This document shows, in pieces, positions 12,605 through 21,367 of a stretch of DNA of 64,000 nt. Source of the stretch: Siphonodentalium dalli (Eukaryota > Mollusca > Scaphopoda > Gadilida > Siphonodentaliidae); contig CP136068.1 in assembly GCA_032622095.1 (NCBI GenBank), positions 6,301,314 to 6,365,313 on the forward strand. Direction: 5' to 3'. Both the position numbers and the translations under genes were made by a program. The notes below the pieces were generated by a model. It worked only from the letters and a program-made list of their open reading frames with translations. It did not search any database and had not been told where the DNA came from. Within the stretch, counting starts at the first letter, position 1, and each line of letters begins with the position of its first letter.

Positions 12605-12834
12605 CAATACATGGTCTGAATGTCACGGCGACTGTTGCCTTCGACGTATCATCGGTCTCCATCATCATCGACTACGTGGATCTGACGGTGGGGAAGGTTG
12701 TGAGCTTCTATGGTTCTTTCCTGCGAGATAATTGCTCAGTTAAGCTCCAAATATGGCGGCCGTTGACGACTAACGGGCCGTACAAGCTCGTTGGGGAGAC
12801 TCTTCACCAGGAAAATTCCACAGGCGACTTTACC
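12605..12834 (+). CDS. exon B1: first half of the LQIWRP domain
   Basis: This internal exon has 2 leading nt and 76 codons and ends in phase 0 at ACC|GTAAGT. It contains GLNVT, a beta-rich stretch, 'DNCSV', the hallmark 'LQIWRP' and 'YKLVGE'. Equivalent motifs occur in B2, B3 and B5. B and C exons together give one domain of about 150 residues with one Cys per half, suggesting a disulfide-linked beta-sandwich. That fold is inference. Similar ~150-residue domains are, from memory, common in uncharacterised secreted proteins of marine invertebrates. The intron to exon C1 is 8.8 kb because a palindromic virus-derived element sits in it. Confidence 0.75.
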
Positions 12835-15334
12835 GTAAGTCTGTAAATACAACGACAATTCAGGAATAGACAAAAGGGTTCTGGAGATGCATATAACATC
12901 TCGCACATTCGACACTGGTGTATCGAATTCAATATTACTGGTACATATGACACATATTGTTTGCAGTCTATTAAATGATAGGTTTAAATTGGATACAAAT
13001 GTAGTGTCATCATTATTTGACGCAATGGCATGGACTCATATTCAATTGACACCTTCCACACAATGAACTACTACTGATAAGAACTACGACGAGCTTATAG
13101 TAGTCGACAACGGTTCGTACGGTCCAAAAACCTTTTCGAAGAATTAACGACTACGAGTCCGTTTGTGAGAAACTAGTGCCGTTCGAACTGTTTGCCAATC
13201 GCATGTAATCAGTTGGTACTTAAAGGATAATATCGGTGTAGCTTTTCTCAGTCAGTATCGATGCCCGCTAATCCATATTTTTGTTATAGACCGCCCGTAA
13301 CTGAAGTTATGCCGATTCATGCGATTGAATATTCCATTATGGATTATTCAGTCTGAATTGTTAATCATCCTTCATGTGACGTCATATGAGCCACTACTAG
13401 CGACACGCAGTGTCAAACTTGAAAGTCTGCCGCAATTGGCCTCTATCTACTGATTGTTTAAACAGAAATGGCTGGACCATCGGAGCTGAACATTTGTACA
13501 TATGGGTAATTTGACCCGGGATTTTGATTAAATATGTCCCGTTGACCTCCGATGTCTTAAAATGGGACTAATGATTATTCACTGCTTTATTCTCAGTCAG
13601 TATTCATGAATGTATCGGTAGTTGTTCATTATGCGAAATGTGTCAATTATTGAATGTTTGATACATGGAACTAATTTTTAGACATAGTTTAATTTCCTCA
13701 AGAGACCAGCAGTCAGCATTCACCCTTATATGGTTGGTATACACGTAAATTACACCACCCACCTAAAGTCTGCTATATAAGCTTCAAGCGTAATTATGTT
13801 AGGCTAACAATCAGTATTTTATCGATAACAATGACACCACATATATCCTGCGGGAAGACACTATAAAATTAATAGCGCCAACAATAATAAAAACAATAAC
13901 TCTTACCGAATCCGTTATTTCGAAGTCGCCGGCATGTCTAGACTGGTTAAGTTTATGAGCTTCTGGTTACAAACAACTAATTAATTTTAATATGCGACAG
14001 TGATAACTTAGTCCCGCCGTCGATGGGTTAAACATATTTAACCTTCATGTGGACAATTCCCCACTTGGCAATTGATAATTTCTCATTAGAACGTCATCCC
14101 ATACACCAGTCGATGACAACAAATGCGCCCTTTTCGGGTTAAAAGAACGATAATCTTGCATTTCGACAACTACCCCATTTACTGCTCACAAATCAATAGC
14201 ATTAAAATACCCAGACCCCTTCCATAACTTCGAGTCCCCGCCAGACTATTCCTGGCTATCTAAACAAAAAGTGATGGTCGTGATATTTACGTAAGCTATG
14301 ATTTTACTTCAAAGATAATCAACCAATCAGCTGTCAGAATGTTCGTGTTTATGCTCAAACTCCAGGCAGAGTTATCTCTCATCGCTCTGTTGAGATACCA
14401 CTGCCACAAGGACATTTGGTAAGGATTTCTGACATGATCTTAGTTCTTATGTTTTAGGATTAAAATTGTCAACGTCTGGCTCAGTTCATACTGTTCTTAC
14501 TAAAACCGAAATAATTACCATTATTACAAGCTTTTGTTGGTCAAAATACGAAAGAAAATACGTGACTAAAATAAAGTTCCGACGATATGTAAACATAGAA
14601 TTATCTGTCCGCAAAGAAACATCCTTCCGGCAGTGATCTATCACAGTGATAACCAGAGAGAGGGAGAGAGAGAGGGAGAGAGAGAGAGAGAGGGGGAGAG
14701 AGTGAGACAGAGAGAGCGCTGCATGGAGTTTGGTTTAATAATATGCTGATTCGAGTTTCCCTACACCAATTCAAGAAGCATAAATCTATATACTTAGATT
14801 CGTGTAACCTTTTATGGCTCCGTAATGCGAGATAACTTCTCAATTCGCCGGGAGTTACAAACTCGGTGGGAGACACATCACCAGTAAAATCACACCAAGT
14901 CTATAAACACAACGTAGAATGAAAGATAGATTGAAAGTGAGAGTGTTTGGGATAGACATGGCTAGTGGGTCTACGTTGGGTATAGGTGCCACCCTTTCTG
15001 TCTGATTACCACTGCACCCACAACCTGAACACTGTACAGATATAAAATAAACTGCGGGAATTTCATTTATACCCTCGCACCCTCGCCATATAGTTGAAAC
15101 TTACGAGCCTTAGTTTAAAAAGTGTTTATTAAATTAATAATTTATATGTGAAATAGAGCTGAATAATACCATGATTTTTTCATGGAACGGATTCCTTTTC
15201 AAGCATTGTGCTTATGTTAGTCGTTTTCTAAATATGATGTAATATCCCATCCCGCTAATTTACAATGCGATGTCCATGTGAACGTGTTGCAACCGATCCA
15301 TGTTATTAGTAAGATTAAAACCTTCAGTAAAAGA
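12835..15334 (+). other. intron B1-C1, left part, with (GA)n tract
   Basis: This intronic sequence has no recognised gene. A GA-rich microsatellite (AGAGAGGGAGAG type) spans about 14655-14718. The rest is apparently unique AT-rich DNA. Confidence 0.5.
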
Positions 15335-15340
15335 CACATT
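15335..15340. repeat. 6 bp target-site duplication (left)
   Basis: CACATT lies immediately outside the left TIR and is repeated exactly at 21408-21413 outside the right TIR. A 6 bp duplication is the length made by Polinton integrases and is also seen with some retroviral ones. Confidence 0.85.
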
Positions 15341-15380
15341 TGATGATACCGGGCCCGTTTGGTGGCAGTCTAGACAGTTT
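15341..15380 (+). repeat. left terminal inverted repeat of the palindromic element
   Basis: It starts TGATGATACC and shares GTTTGG and GGCAGTCTAGACAGTTT with the complement of 21368-21407. On the right side the palindrome arm abuts the TIR directly; on the left the arm begins only at 16191. Confidence 0.8.
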
Positions 15381-16190
15381 GACCTACATTCTCTGCAGTA
15401 CTACCGTTGGAGTTTGACCTATATTCTCCGCCCACGCGTCGGTCTATTTGTACCGGTTGGACATGTCCGGACATGACCCGCTGGTTATATCCAGACTTTT
15501 CCATATGAATGGTATAGTATCTACATGTATATCACGTGATGATCTCGGTGGGGTAGCTTCAGTCTTTAATTTTAAAGGGATACTAGTCTCTCACTGGGGA
15601 TGATTATTAAAGTGACACTCACTATGGATGAATGTTAAAGTAACGCATGGCGCACACTGTGGGATAATGTTAAAGTGACACTCGCATTGAAAACTTCCAA
15701 AAAGTTCAAAAAGTTCAAAAAGTTCAAAAAGTTCAAAAAGTTCAAAAAGTTCAAAAAGTTCAAAAAGTTCAAAAATTTCAAAAACTTCAAAAATTTCAAA
15801 AAGTTCAAAAATTTCAAAAATTTCAAAAACTTACAAAATTTCAAAAATTTCGAAAAACTTCAAAAACTTCAAAAAATTTCAAAAACTTCAAAAACTTCAC
15901 AAATTTCACAAATTTCACAAATATCAAAAAACTTTAAAAATTAAACAAAATTCAGGATTTAGTCATAAATGTGACCCGCTATATCAAATCCAGTCGGAAG
16001 TCGGGATTTTTTTTATCTTGTGCCAATGCATTCTCTTATATATGCGAGTCGACCAGCCACCGCCGCCGGCGGCGGCGGCGGCGGCAACTACATAATCCTA
16101 TGGCATGCAAAGAAATTGGCGCCGGCGCTGCCGCCGGCGGTTCAGGATTTAGTCAAAAATATGGCTTGTTTCCATTCATCGGAAAGCTAT
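15381..16190. other. left-only segment between TIR and palindrome arm
   Basis: This segment has no counterpart at the right end. It includes loose repeats of TAATGTTAAAGTGACACTC (15600-15690), a 9 bp TTCAAAAAG tract, GCCGCCGGCGG clusters, half of a hairpin motif (16026-16045), and at 16141-16190 a fragment shared with the mariner-type MITEs at 36 and 39.7 kb. It may be a later insertion into the element or a remnant of the parent genome's end. Confidence 0.6.
15695..15945. repeat. (TTCAAAAAG)n minisatellite
   Basis: Period is 9 bp, nearly perfect at 15700-15775, then drifting to TTCAAAAAT/ACTTCAAAAA variants up to about 15945. Both strands stay open for 70-90 codons because the period is divisible by three; I do not consider these genes. 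Confidence 0.9.
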
Positions 16191-16277
16191 GGGGGTACGG
16201 TGGTGAGCGCCACTGAAAAAAGCAAGTGAGCGAGGGAAAAAAGAGAAAAATAACATGACAAGTAGTACATAGTACAA

Positions 16278-16283
16278 TTTATT
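16278..16283 (-). terminator. poly(A) signal of left ATPase copy
   Basis: TTTATT on the + strand reads AATAAA on the minus strand just after the stop codon of the left ATPase copy. It mirrors the signal at 21275-21280. Confidence 0.55.
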
Positions 16284-16290
16284 ATATTAA

Positions 16291-18018
16291 CTATTCACAG
16301 TCACTTTCGTCCGAATTGTCATCACTTTCGTCAGATGTGTTATTTGTTTCGTCCATGAACTTTTCTAGCAATGGTCTGTACTTTAATATTGACATTTTCA
16401 CTGCATCACGATCTTCAAAACCATTCTTCATATATTTCTCCACTTTATCCATGACACTGTTGTGCAGCGTACCATTGCACAGCCACATATTCTTTATTAT
16501 TGTCCAAGCATAAACATTCATAAATAGCCTCATGCCTTCAGTTTTAAGATCTGTAATTTTAAGGTCCTTGTCAGCTTGTACTTTTGCCTCTTTTTCTGTT
16601 GAGCCATTTTCCATATACGTTTCCACGTTATCACTCCATGCTTCTTGTGCTTTATCTCTACTCTCATCACACAAACTTTTGAAGTATTCATCTTCATTCG
16701 ATTTAATTTTCTTATTCTGACTATCATCCGTGTCCTCAGTTAATTTTCGTTTTAACTTATTTTCTTGATACCAGTTTTTACGTGTCTCTGGACATCATGC
16801 TGATCTTCGAACAAAAGCCCACAGTCATTGCAAGGGTACGACATGTCTTCTCGAATGCCTATGTTTTTATGGTTTTCTTTATTAATTTCATTGATCTCAC
16901 CAGGTGTCCTTATGTCCTTAGTATAGCCATTATGTTGACCCTGGGGCACACTATAATTATATGTCATGCACTCCCGTTGACCAGGGAGATCTCTGTCATC
17001 ATATTTCATCTCATTCCGTTGATCCGGGCTATTGTTGTCATCACATTTCACCACATTCTGTTCAACTGGGTGCTCGCTGTCCTTATGGAGATTATATTTC
17101 ATGCCATTCCATTCACCCATATGTTGGTTCGTGTCCTCTTTTAGCACATTCTGTCGCAGCCGTAATGTGTCCGGGGTTGCGGCTTTTAAATCCACCAGTA
17201 GGTAACCGTATGGTTCACTCGTCGCTTCCGAAAACTCTCGCATCATACGTTGAGGGCATTCAGGATACATCTGTCTTGATAATGTTGAAATTAAACCCTT
17301 GTCAATTGGATTATTGAACAATACCAAATATTGACAATTTCGTCGTTGCGTCGGATCCTTGTTGTAGTAGAAATTCTGGTTCAAACTTATCAAAGATAAG
17401 TTCAAATGGTGACTTCCTTCGGAATGTAAATCATTAACTCTCTGGTCTGTCTTTTGATGAAGTTTGCATCAAGTCATCGAGTACAACTAGATTTTTATAC
17501 TGGGGGTTGATAAGAGAATCCAAGTTTGCTGGTATTCCCCGTATAAAGTTGACCTGAGGGGTGACGGTATACTTTATGTCATCATATAGGGGCTGCCAAT
17601 ATTTATAAAACCATATTATTCTGTCAGGTGCGGGTGATATTTTTGAGGCAGACTTTTGTAGCAAGGTTTTCACGAAGTACGTCTTCCCACTAGATGTCGG
17701 TCCACTTACACATGCCGTGAATGGATGCTTGAAAATAAAATCTTCTTGGACATTGGCCATTGAATCATCAAAGCAGGATGTTATGTCGCTTTGTTGCTGT
17801 TTCCCCTGCTGGTGTTGTAGTATCTGGTGTTGCTGTAATGGCGGTTGTTGTGGCTGATGATGCTGCTGCCTGTTGCTGCTGCTGCTGTTTGTTGCTGCTG
17901 CTTGGTGGTGCTGCTGTGGGTGTCGGTTAACAAACTCAGTGTGCTTAGATTGTACATGTCTTATCAAATCATGGTTCCGCACATACTCACTAGAGCAAAT
18001 TGAACACTGGTGCTTCAT
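16291..18018 (-). pseudogene. frameshifted copy of the zinc-finger/P-loop ATPase gene
   Basis: This is the left-arm twin of the intact gene at 19543-21267. An AGAC duplication (4 nt, about 17444-17451) just after the Walker B region breaks the frame. One A is missing from a run of six at about 16775, in the second zinc finger. There, a Cys-to-Tyr change also removes the last metal ligand of the finger. Otherwise the start, both zinc-finger regions, the Walker motifs and the acidic tail remain recognisable. The twin arm retaining function may have relaxed selection here, or assembly errors could contribute. A truncated N-terminal product ending soon after Walker B is possible. Confidence 0.85.
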
Positions 18019-18082
18019 TTATACTTGACTAAAATATCTCGGGGGTATATGGCTTTCCTTTATACAAATGTTCCTTATAACC

Positions 18083-18178
18083 TCAAATCTGTCCTGTATT
18101 AACGGCGGCGGCGTTTGCCGACGGCGTTTTTTCCACCGGCCTTTCAATAGCCTTCGAAAATTTAGGTAAATTACTCAT
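18083..18178 (-). CDS. 31-codon ORF, left copy
   Basis: The start codon overlaps the stop of the upstream basic-protein gene in an ATGA arrangement, as in the right arm. It lies between the basic protein and the ATPase. It reads 'MSNLPKFSKAIERPVEK' and then an Ala/Asn-rich end encoded by a GCCGCCGCC stretch. No family is recognised. It is preserved in both arms, but so is nearly everything else, so coding status is unproven. Confidence 0.35.
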   Translation of the reverse strand: MSNLPKFSKAIERPVEKTPSANAAAVNTGQI

Positions 18179-18396
18179 TTTAGTTCAGTGAATATGTCGT
18201 TTGGAGTTTTCTTTTTAACTTTTCCAATGTTTGTCTTCTTCGCTCTTCCTCCTTTTATCTCTTTAACTTTTATCTTCTTAGATCCGGGTTTCCTTATACG
18301 TTTTTCAGGTTTCACTTCAGCCTTGGGTAGGTACTTCGAGTCATCGTAGGGTACATATTTTTTAAGATCAAAGTCATAATAGTGCGGAGTCCCCAT
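18175..18396 (-). CDS. small basic protein, left copy (73 aa)
   Basis: This is the twin of 19165-19386, with one visible residue difference (Arg for Leu at about residue 33). It has an acidic/aromatic N-terminus (YYDFD, YVPYDD) and a Lys-rich C-terminal two thirds. It remains open. See the right copy for interpretation. Confidence 0.6.
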   Translation of the reverse strand: MGTPHYYDFDLKKYVPYDDSKYLPKAEVKPEKRIRKPGSKKIKVKEIKGGRAKKTNIGKVKKKTPNDIFTELK

Positions 18397-18432
18397 TCCG
18401 GCTAAAGTTCAAAGTGTACTCTGAAGTAGTAA

Positions 18433-18442
18433 TTTTTATATA
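18433..18442 (-). promoter_or_regulatory. TATA box, left arm
   Basis: TTTTTATATA on the + strand reads TATATAAAAA on the minus strand, about 40 bp upstream of the left basic-protein start. It is identical in position to the right-arm box. Confidence 0.6.
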
Positions 18443-18510
18443 CGCCAAAATACCATCCAAGACGTATACCCTTATAAACTGCGGGTCAGTCCTAGTAACG
18501 CGCACGTCAA

Positions 18511-18513
18511 CGC

Positions 18514-18551
<38 letters not shown>
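18511..18551. repeat. CGG-triplet tract, left inner edge
   Basis: GCCGCCGGC followed by about eleven GGC triplets. The matching tract at 19017-19050 in the other arm is a few triplets shorter. The two face each other across the spacer. Confidence 0.9.
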
Positions 18552-18579
18552 TCTGTTGTTGTTGTAGTTGTTGTTGTTG

Positions 18580-18990
18580 ATACAAATGTCATTGCAATTA
18601 TGAGTGATTTCCAATTGCACCACCCCCTCCTTCAACCAGACCAAACTCCGATACCAAATACCATATTTGCACCTCCTCCCTTAGGTTGGAAAGTTGGTAC
18701 CTCAAACGTTCGAACAGTTTGAAATGTCTAATCTAAATTTCCAACAGACGGATGGACATCATTTCAGACTATTATTGGTCTAAAAACTACAAATTTCACA
18801 CTAATAACATGTTGGAAAATCAGACAATGAAACAAGTTCAACCTACATGTGGTGTAAAATTCCAACTAATGTGTCGGGCATGACATTTTCAACTTATTGC
18901 TATCAAAGTTGAGGGTGGGGGCAGACATCCCAGCCCCCTGTCGCCACGTCCCTGTCGTCCTTGTATATAATGCAGGAAGTTCGAACATGT
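18580..18990. other. central spacer of the palindrome (0.41 kb)
   Basis: This unique sequence lies between the two inverted arms. Both arms' genes are transcribed outward from it, so it sits between two divergent TATA promoters. It carries GTTGGAAA/TTTCCAAC and CTAATAACATGTTGG words but no ORF with an obvious product. It could be a divergent control region, the loop of a snap-back replication product, or an old junction. Confidence 0.6.
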
Positions 18991-19015
18991 GAACAACAAC
19001 AACTACAACAACAGA

Positions 19016-19016
<1 letters not shown>

Positions 19017-19047
<31 letters not shown>

Positions 19048-19050
19048 GCG
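19017..19050. repeat. CGG/CCG-triplet tract, right inner edge
   Basis: About nine CCG triplets followed by GGCGGCG, the inverted partner of 18511-18551. It lies about 115 bp upstream of the basic-protein start. Confidence 0.9.
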
Positions 19051-19118
19051 TTGACGTGCGCGTTACTAGGACTGACCCGCAGTTTATAAGGGTATACGTC
19101 TTGGATGGTATTTTGGCG

Positions 19119-19128
19119 TATATAAAAA
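19119..19128 (+). promoter_or_regulatory. TATA box, right arm
   Basis: TATATAAAAA lies 46 bp upstream of the ATG at 19165, consistent with a polymerase II start about 15-20 bp before the ATG. It is conserved in both arms. Confidence 0.6.
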
Positions 19129-19164
19129 TTACTACTTCAGAGTACACTTTGAACTTTAGCCGGA

Positions 19165-19386
19165 ATGGGGACTCCGCACTATTATGACTTTGATCTTAAA
19201 AAATATGTACCCTACGATGACTCGAAGTACCTACCCAAGGCTGAAGTGAAACCTGAAAAACTTATAAGGAAACCCGGATCTAAGAAGATAAAAGTTAAAG
19301 AGATAAAAGGAGGAAGAGCGAAGAAGACAAACATTGGAAAAGTTAAAAAGAAAACTCCAAACGACATATTCACTGAACTAAAATGA
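19165..19386 (+). CDS. small basic protein, possible DNA-binding core-like protein (73 aa)
   Basis: This is the first gene of the right arm. The start follows a TATA box by 46 bp. Residues 1-25 are rich in Tyr and Asp (HYYDFD, YVPYDD). Residues 26-68 are strongly Lys-rich (KPGSKKIKVK, GGRAKKTN, KVKKKT), giving a high predicted charge. Small Lys-rich proteins in DNA viruses often bind packaged DNA, so a core or condensation role beside a packaging-type ATPase is plausible but only inference. I recognise no named family. The stop TGA overlaps the ATG of the next ORF. Confidence 0.65.
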   Translation: MGTPHYYDFDLKKYVPYDDSKYLPKAEVKPEKLIRKPGSKKIKVKEIKGGRAKKTNIGKVKKKTPNDIFTELK

Positions 19387-19478
19387 GTAATTTACCTAAA
19401 TTTTCGAAGGCTATTGAAAGGCCGGTGGAAAAAACGCCGTCGGCAAACGCCGCCGCCGTTAATACTGGACAGATTTGA
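19383..19478 (+). CDS. 31-codon ORF overlapping the basic-protein stop
   Basis: ATGA couples the stop of the basic protein to this start, an arrangement that allows stop-restart translation. The peptide begins 'MSNLPKFSKAIERPVEK' and ends in an Ala-rich stretch from GCC triplets. It fills most of the gap before the ATPase start at 19543. It is conserved in the other arm but has no recognised homolog. It may be a real small viral-type ORF or chance. Confidence 0.4.
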   Translation: MSNLPKFSKAIERPVEKTPSANAAAVNTGQI

Positions 19479-19542
19479 GGTTATAAGGAACATTTGTATA
19501 AAGGAAAGCCATATACCCCCGAGATATTTTAGTCAAGTATAA

Positions 19543-21267
19543 ATGAAGCACCAGTGTTCAATTTGCTCTAGTGAGTATGTGCGGAACCATGATTTGATAA
19601 GACATGTACAATCTAAGCACACTGAGTTTGTTAACCGACACCCACAGCAGCACCACCAAGCAGCAGCAACAAACAGCAGCAGCAGCAACAGGCAGCAGCA
19701 TCATCAGCCACAACAACCGCCATTACAGCAACACCAGATACTACAACACCAGCAGGGGAAACAGCAACAAAGCGACATAACATCCTGCTTTGATGATTCA
19801 ATGGCCAATGTCCAAGAAGATTTTATTTTCAAGCATCCATTCACGGCATGTGTAAGTGGACCGACATCTAGTGGGAAGACGTACTTCGTGAAAACCTTGC
19901 TACAAAAGTCTGCCTCAAAAATATCACCCGCACCTGACAGAATAATATGGTTTTATAAATATTGGCAGCCCCTATATGATGACATAAAGTATACCGTCAC
20001 CCCTCAGGTCAACTTTATACGGGGAATACCAGCAAACTTGAATTCTCTTATCAACCCCCAGTATAAAAATCTAGTTGTACTCGATGACTTGATGCAAACT
20101 TCATCAAAAGACCAGAGAGTTAATGATTTACATTCCGAAGGAAGTCACCATTTGAACTTATCTTTGATAAGTTTGAACCAGAATTTCTTCTACAACAAGG
20201 ATCCGACGCAACGACGAAATTGTCAATATTTGGTATTGTTCAATAATCCAATTGACAAGGGTTTAATTTCAACATTATCAAGACAGATGTATCCTGAATG
20301 CCCTCAACGTATGATGCGAGAGTTTTCGGAAGCGACGAGTGAACCGTACGGTTACCTACTGGTGGATTTAAAAGCCGCAACCCCGGACACATTACGGCTG
20401 CGACAGAATGTGCTAAAAGAGGACACGAACCAACATATGGGTGAATGGAATGGCATGAAATATAATCTCCATAAGGACAGCGAGCACCCAGTTGAACAGA
20501 ATGTGGTGAAATGTGATGACAACAATAGCCCGGATCAACGGAATGAGATGAAATATGATGACAGAGATCTCCCTGGTCAACGGGAGTGCATGACATATAA
20601 TTATAGTGTGCCCCAGGGTCAACATAATGGCTATACTAAGGACATAAGGACACCTGGTGAGATCAATGAAATTAATAAAGAAAACCATAAAAACATAGGC
20701 ATTCGAGAAGACATGTCGTACCCTTGCAATGACTGTGGGCTTTTGTTCGAAGATCAGCATGATGTCCAGAGACACGTAAAAAACTGGTGTCAAGAAAATA
20801 AGTTAAAACGAAAATTAACTGAGGACACGGATGATAGTCAGAATAAGAAAATTAAATCGAATGAAGATGAATACTTCAAAAGTTTGTGTGATGAGAGTAG
20901 AGATAAAGCACAAGAAGCATGGAGTGATAACGTGGAAACGTATATGGAAAATGGCTCAACAGAAAAAGAGGCAAAAGTACAAGCTGACAAGGACCTTAAA
21001 AGTACAGATCTTAAAACTGAAGGCATGAGGCTATTTATGAATGTTTATGCTTGGACAATAATAAAGAATATGTGGCTGCGCAATGGTACGCTGCACAACA
21101 GTGTCATGGATAAAGTGGAGAAATATATGAAGAATGGTTTTGAAGATCGTGATGCAGTGAAAATGTCAATATTAAAGTACAGACCATTGCTAGAAAAGTT
21201 CATGGACGAAACAAATGACACATCTGACGAAAGTGATGACAATTCGGACGAAAGTGACTGTGAATAG
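19543..21267 (+). CDS. C2H2 zinc finger-P-loop ATPase-zinc finger protein, A32/HerA-like (574 aa, intact)
   Basis: N-terminal C2H2 finger has ligands C5, C8, H21, H26. A Gln/His-rich spacer covers about 35-80. The P-loop domain at about 90-290 has Walker A GPTSSGKT (106-113) and Walker B NLVVLDD (176-182), then GSHHLNLSLISLNQN and RQMYP blocks, which I associate with viral genome-packaging ATPases of the A32/HerA-FtsK type found in Polinton-like elements. Residues 295-370 hold about five imperfect ~16-residue repeats (Q-R-N-E-M-K-Y-D-D type). A second finger has C395, C398, H411, C416. A helical region (445-555) and an acidic Ser/Asp tail follow. The ATG sits in a TATAAATG context. Packaging function is inference; the ATPase fold is well supported. 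Confidence 0.85.
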   Translation: MKHQCSICSSEYVRNHDLIRHVQSKHTEFVNRHPQQHHQAAATNSSSSNRQQHHQPQQPPLQQHQILQHQQGKQQQSDITSCFDDSMANVQEDFIFKHPFTACVSGPTSSGKTYFVKTLLQKSASKISPAPDRIIWFYKYWQPLYDDIKYTVTPQVNFIRGIPANLNSLINPQYKNLVVLDDLMQTSSKDQRVNDLHSEGSHHLNLSLISLNQNFFYNKDPTQRRNCQYLVLFNNPIDKGLISTLSRQMYPECPQRMMREFSEATSEPYGYLLVDLKAATPDTLRLRQNVLKEDTNQHMGEWNGMKYNLHKDSEHPVEQNVVKCDDNNSPDQRNEMKYDDRDLPGQRECMTYNYSVPQGQHNGYTKDIRTPGEINEINKENHKNIGIREDMSYPCNDCGLLFEDQHDVQRHVKNWCQENKLKRKLTEDTDDSQNKKIKSNEDEYFKSLCDESRDKAQEAWSDNVETYMENGSTEKEAKVQADKDLKSTDLKTEGMRLFMNVYAWTIIKNMWLRNGTLHNSVMDKVEKYMKNGFEDRDAVKMSILKYRPLLEKFMDETNDTSDESDDNSDESDCE

Positions 21268-21274
21268 TTAATAT

Positions 21275-21280
21275 AATAAA
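21275..21280 (+). terminator. poly(A) signal of right ATPase gene
   Basis: AATAAA lies 7 nt after the stop codon of the intact ATPase gene. Confidence 0.6.
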
Positions 21281-21367
21281 TTGTACTAAGTACTACTTGT
21301 CATGTTATTTTTCTCTTTTTTCCCTCGCTCGCTTGCTTTTTTCAGTGGCGCTCACCACCGTACCCCC

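Larger units (their letters stand above)
16191..18579 (-). repeat. left arm of the giant palindrome
   Basis: It is the reverse complement of 18991-21367, with few differences over about 2.38 kb: scattered single bases, a different CGG-triplet count, one 4 bp insertion and one 1 bp deletion. The outer end is GGGGGTACGGTGGTGAGCGCC. Confidence 0.95.
18991..21367 (+). repeat. right arm of the giant palindrome
   Basis: This is the intact arm, ending GGCGCTCACCACCGTACCCCC and directly abutting the right TIR. It contains the TATA box, the basic protein, the 31-codon ORF and the intact ATPase. Confidence 0.95.

Noticed and set aside
15635-15944. Phe/Lys repeat proteins on both strands
   Set aside because: Both are by-products of a 9 bp minisatellite whose period is a multiple of three.
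18374-19147. Poly-Ala ORFs across the CGG tracts
   Set aside because: They overlap the promoter region antisense to or upstream of the basic-protein gene and depend on triplet tract length, which differs between arms.
16752-20793. Antisense ORFs of 118-126 codons over the ATPase
   Set aside because: They mirror the ATPase codons on the opposite strand, in both arms, with no independent motif.
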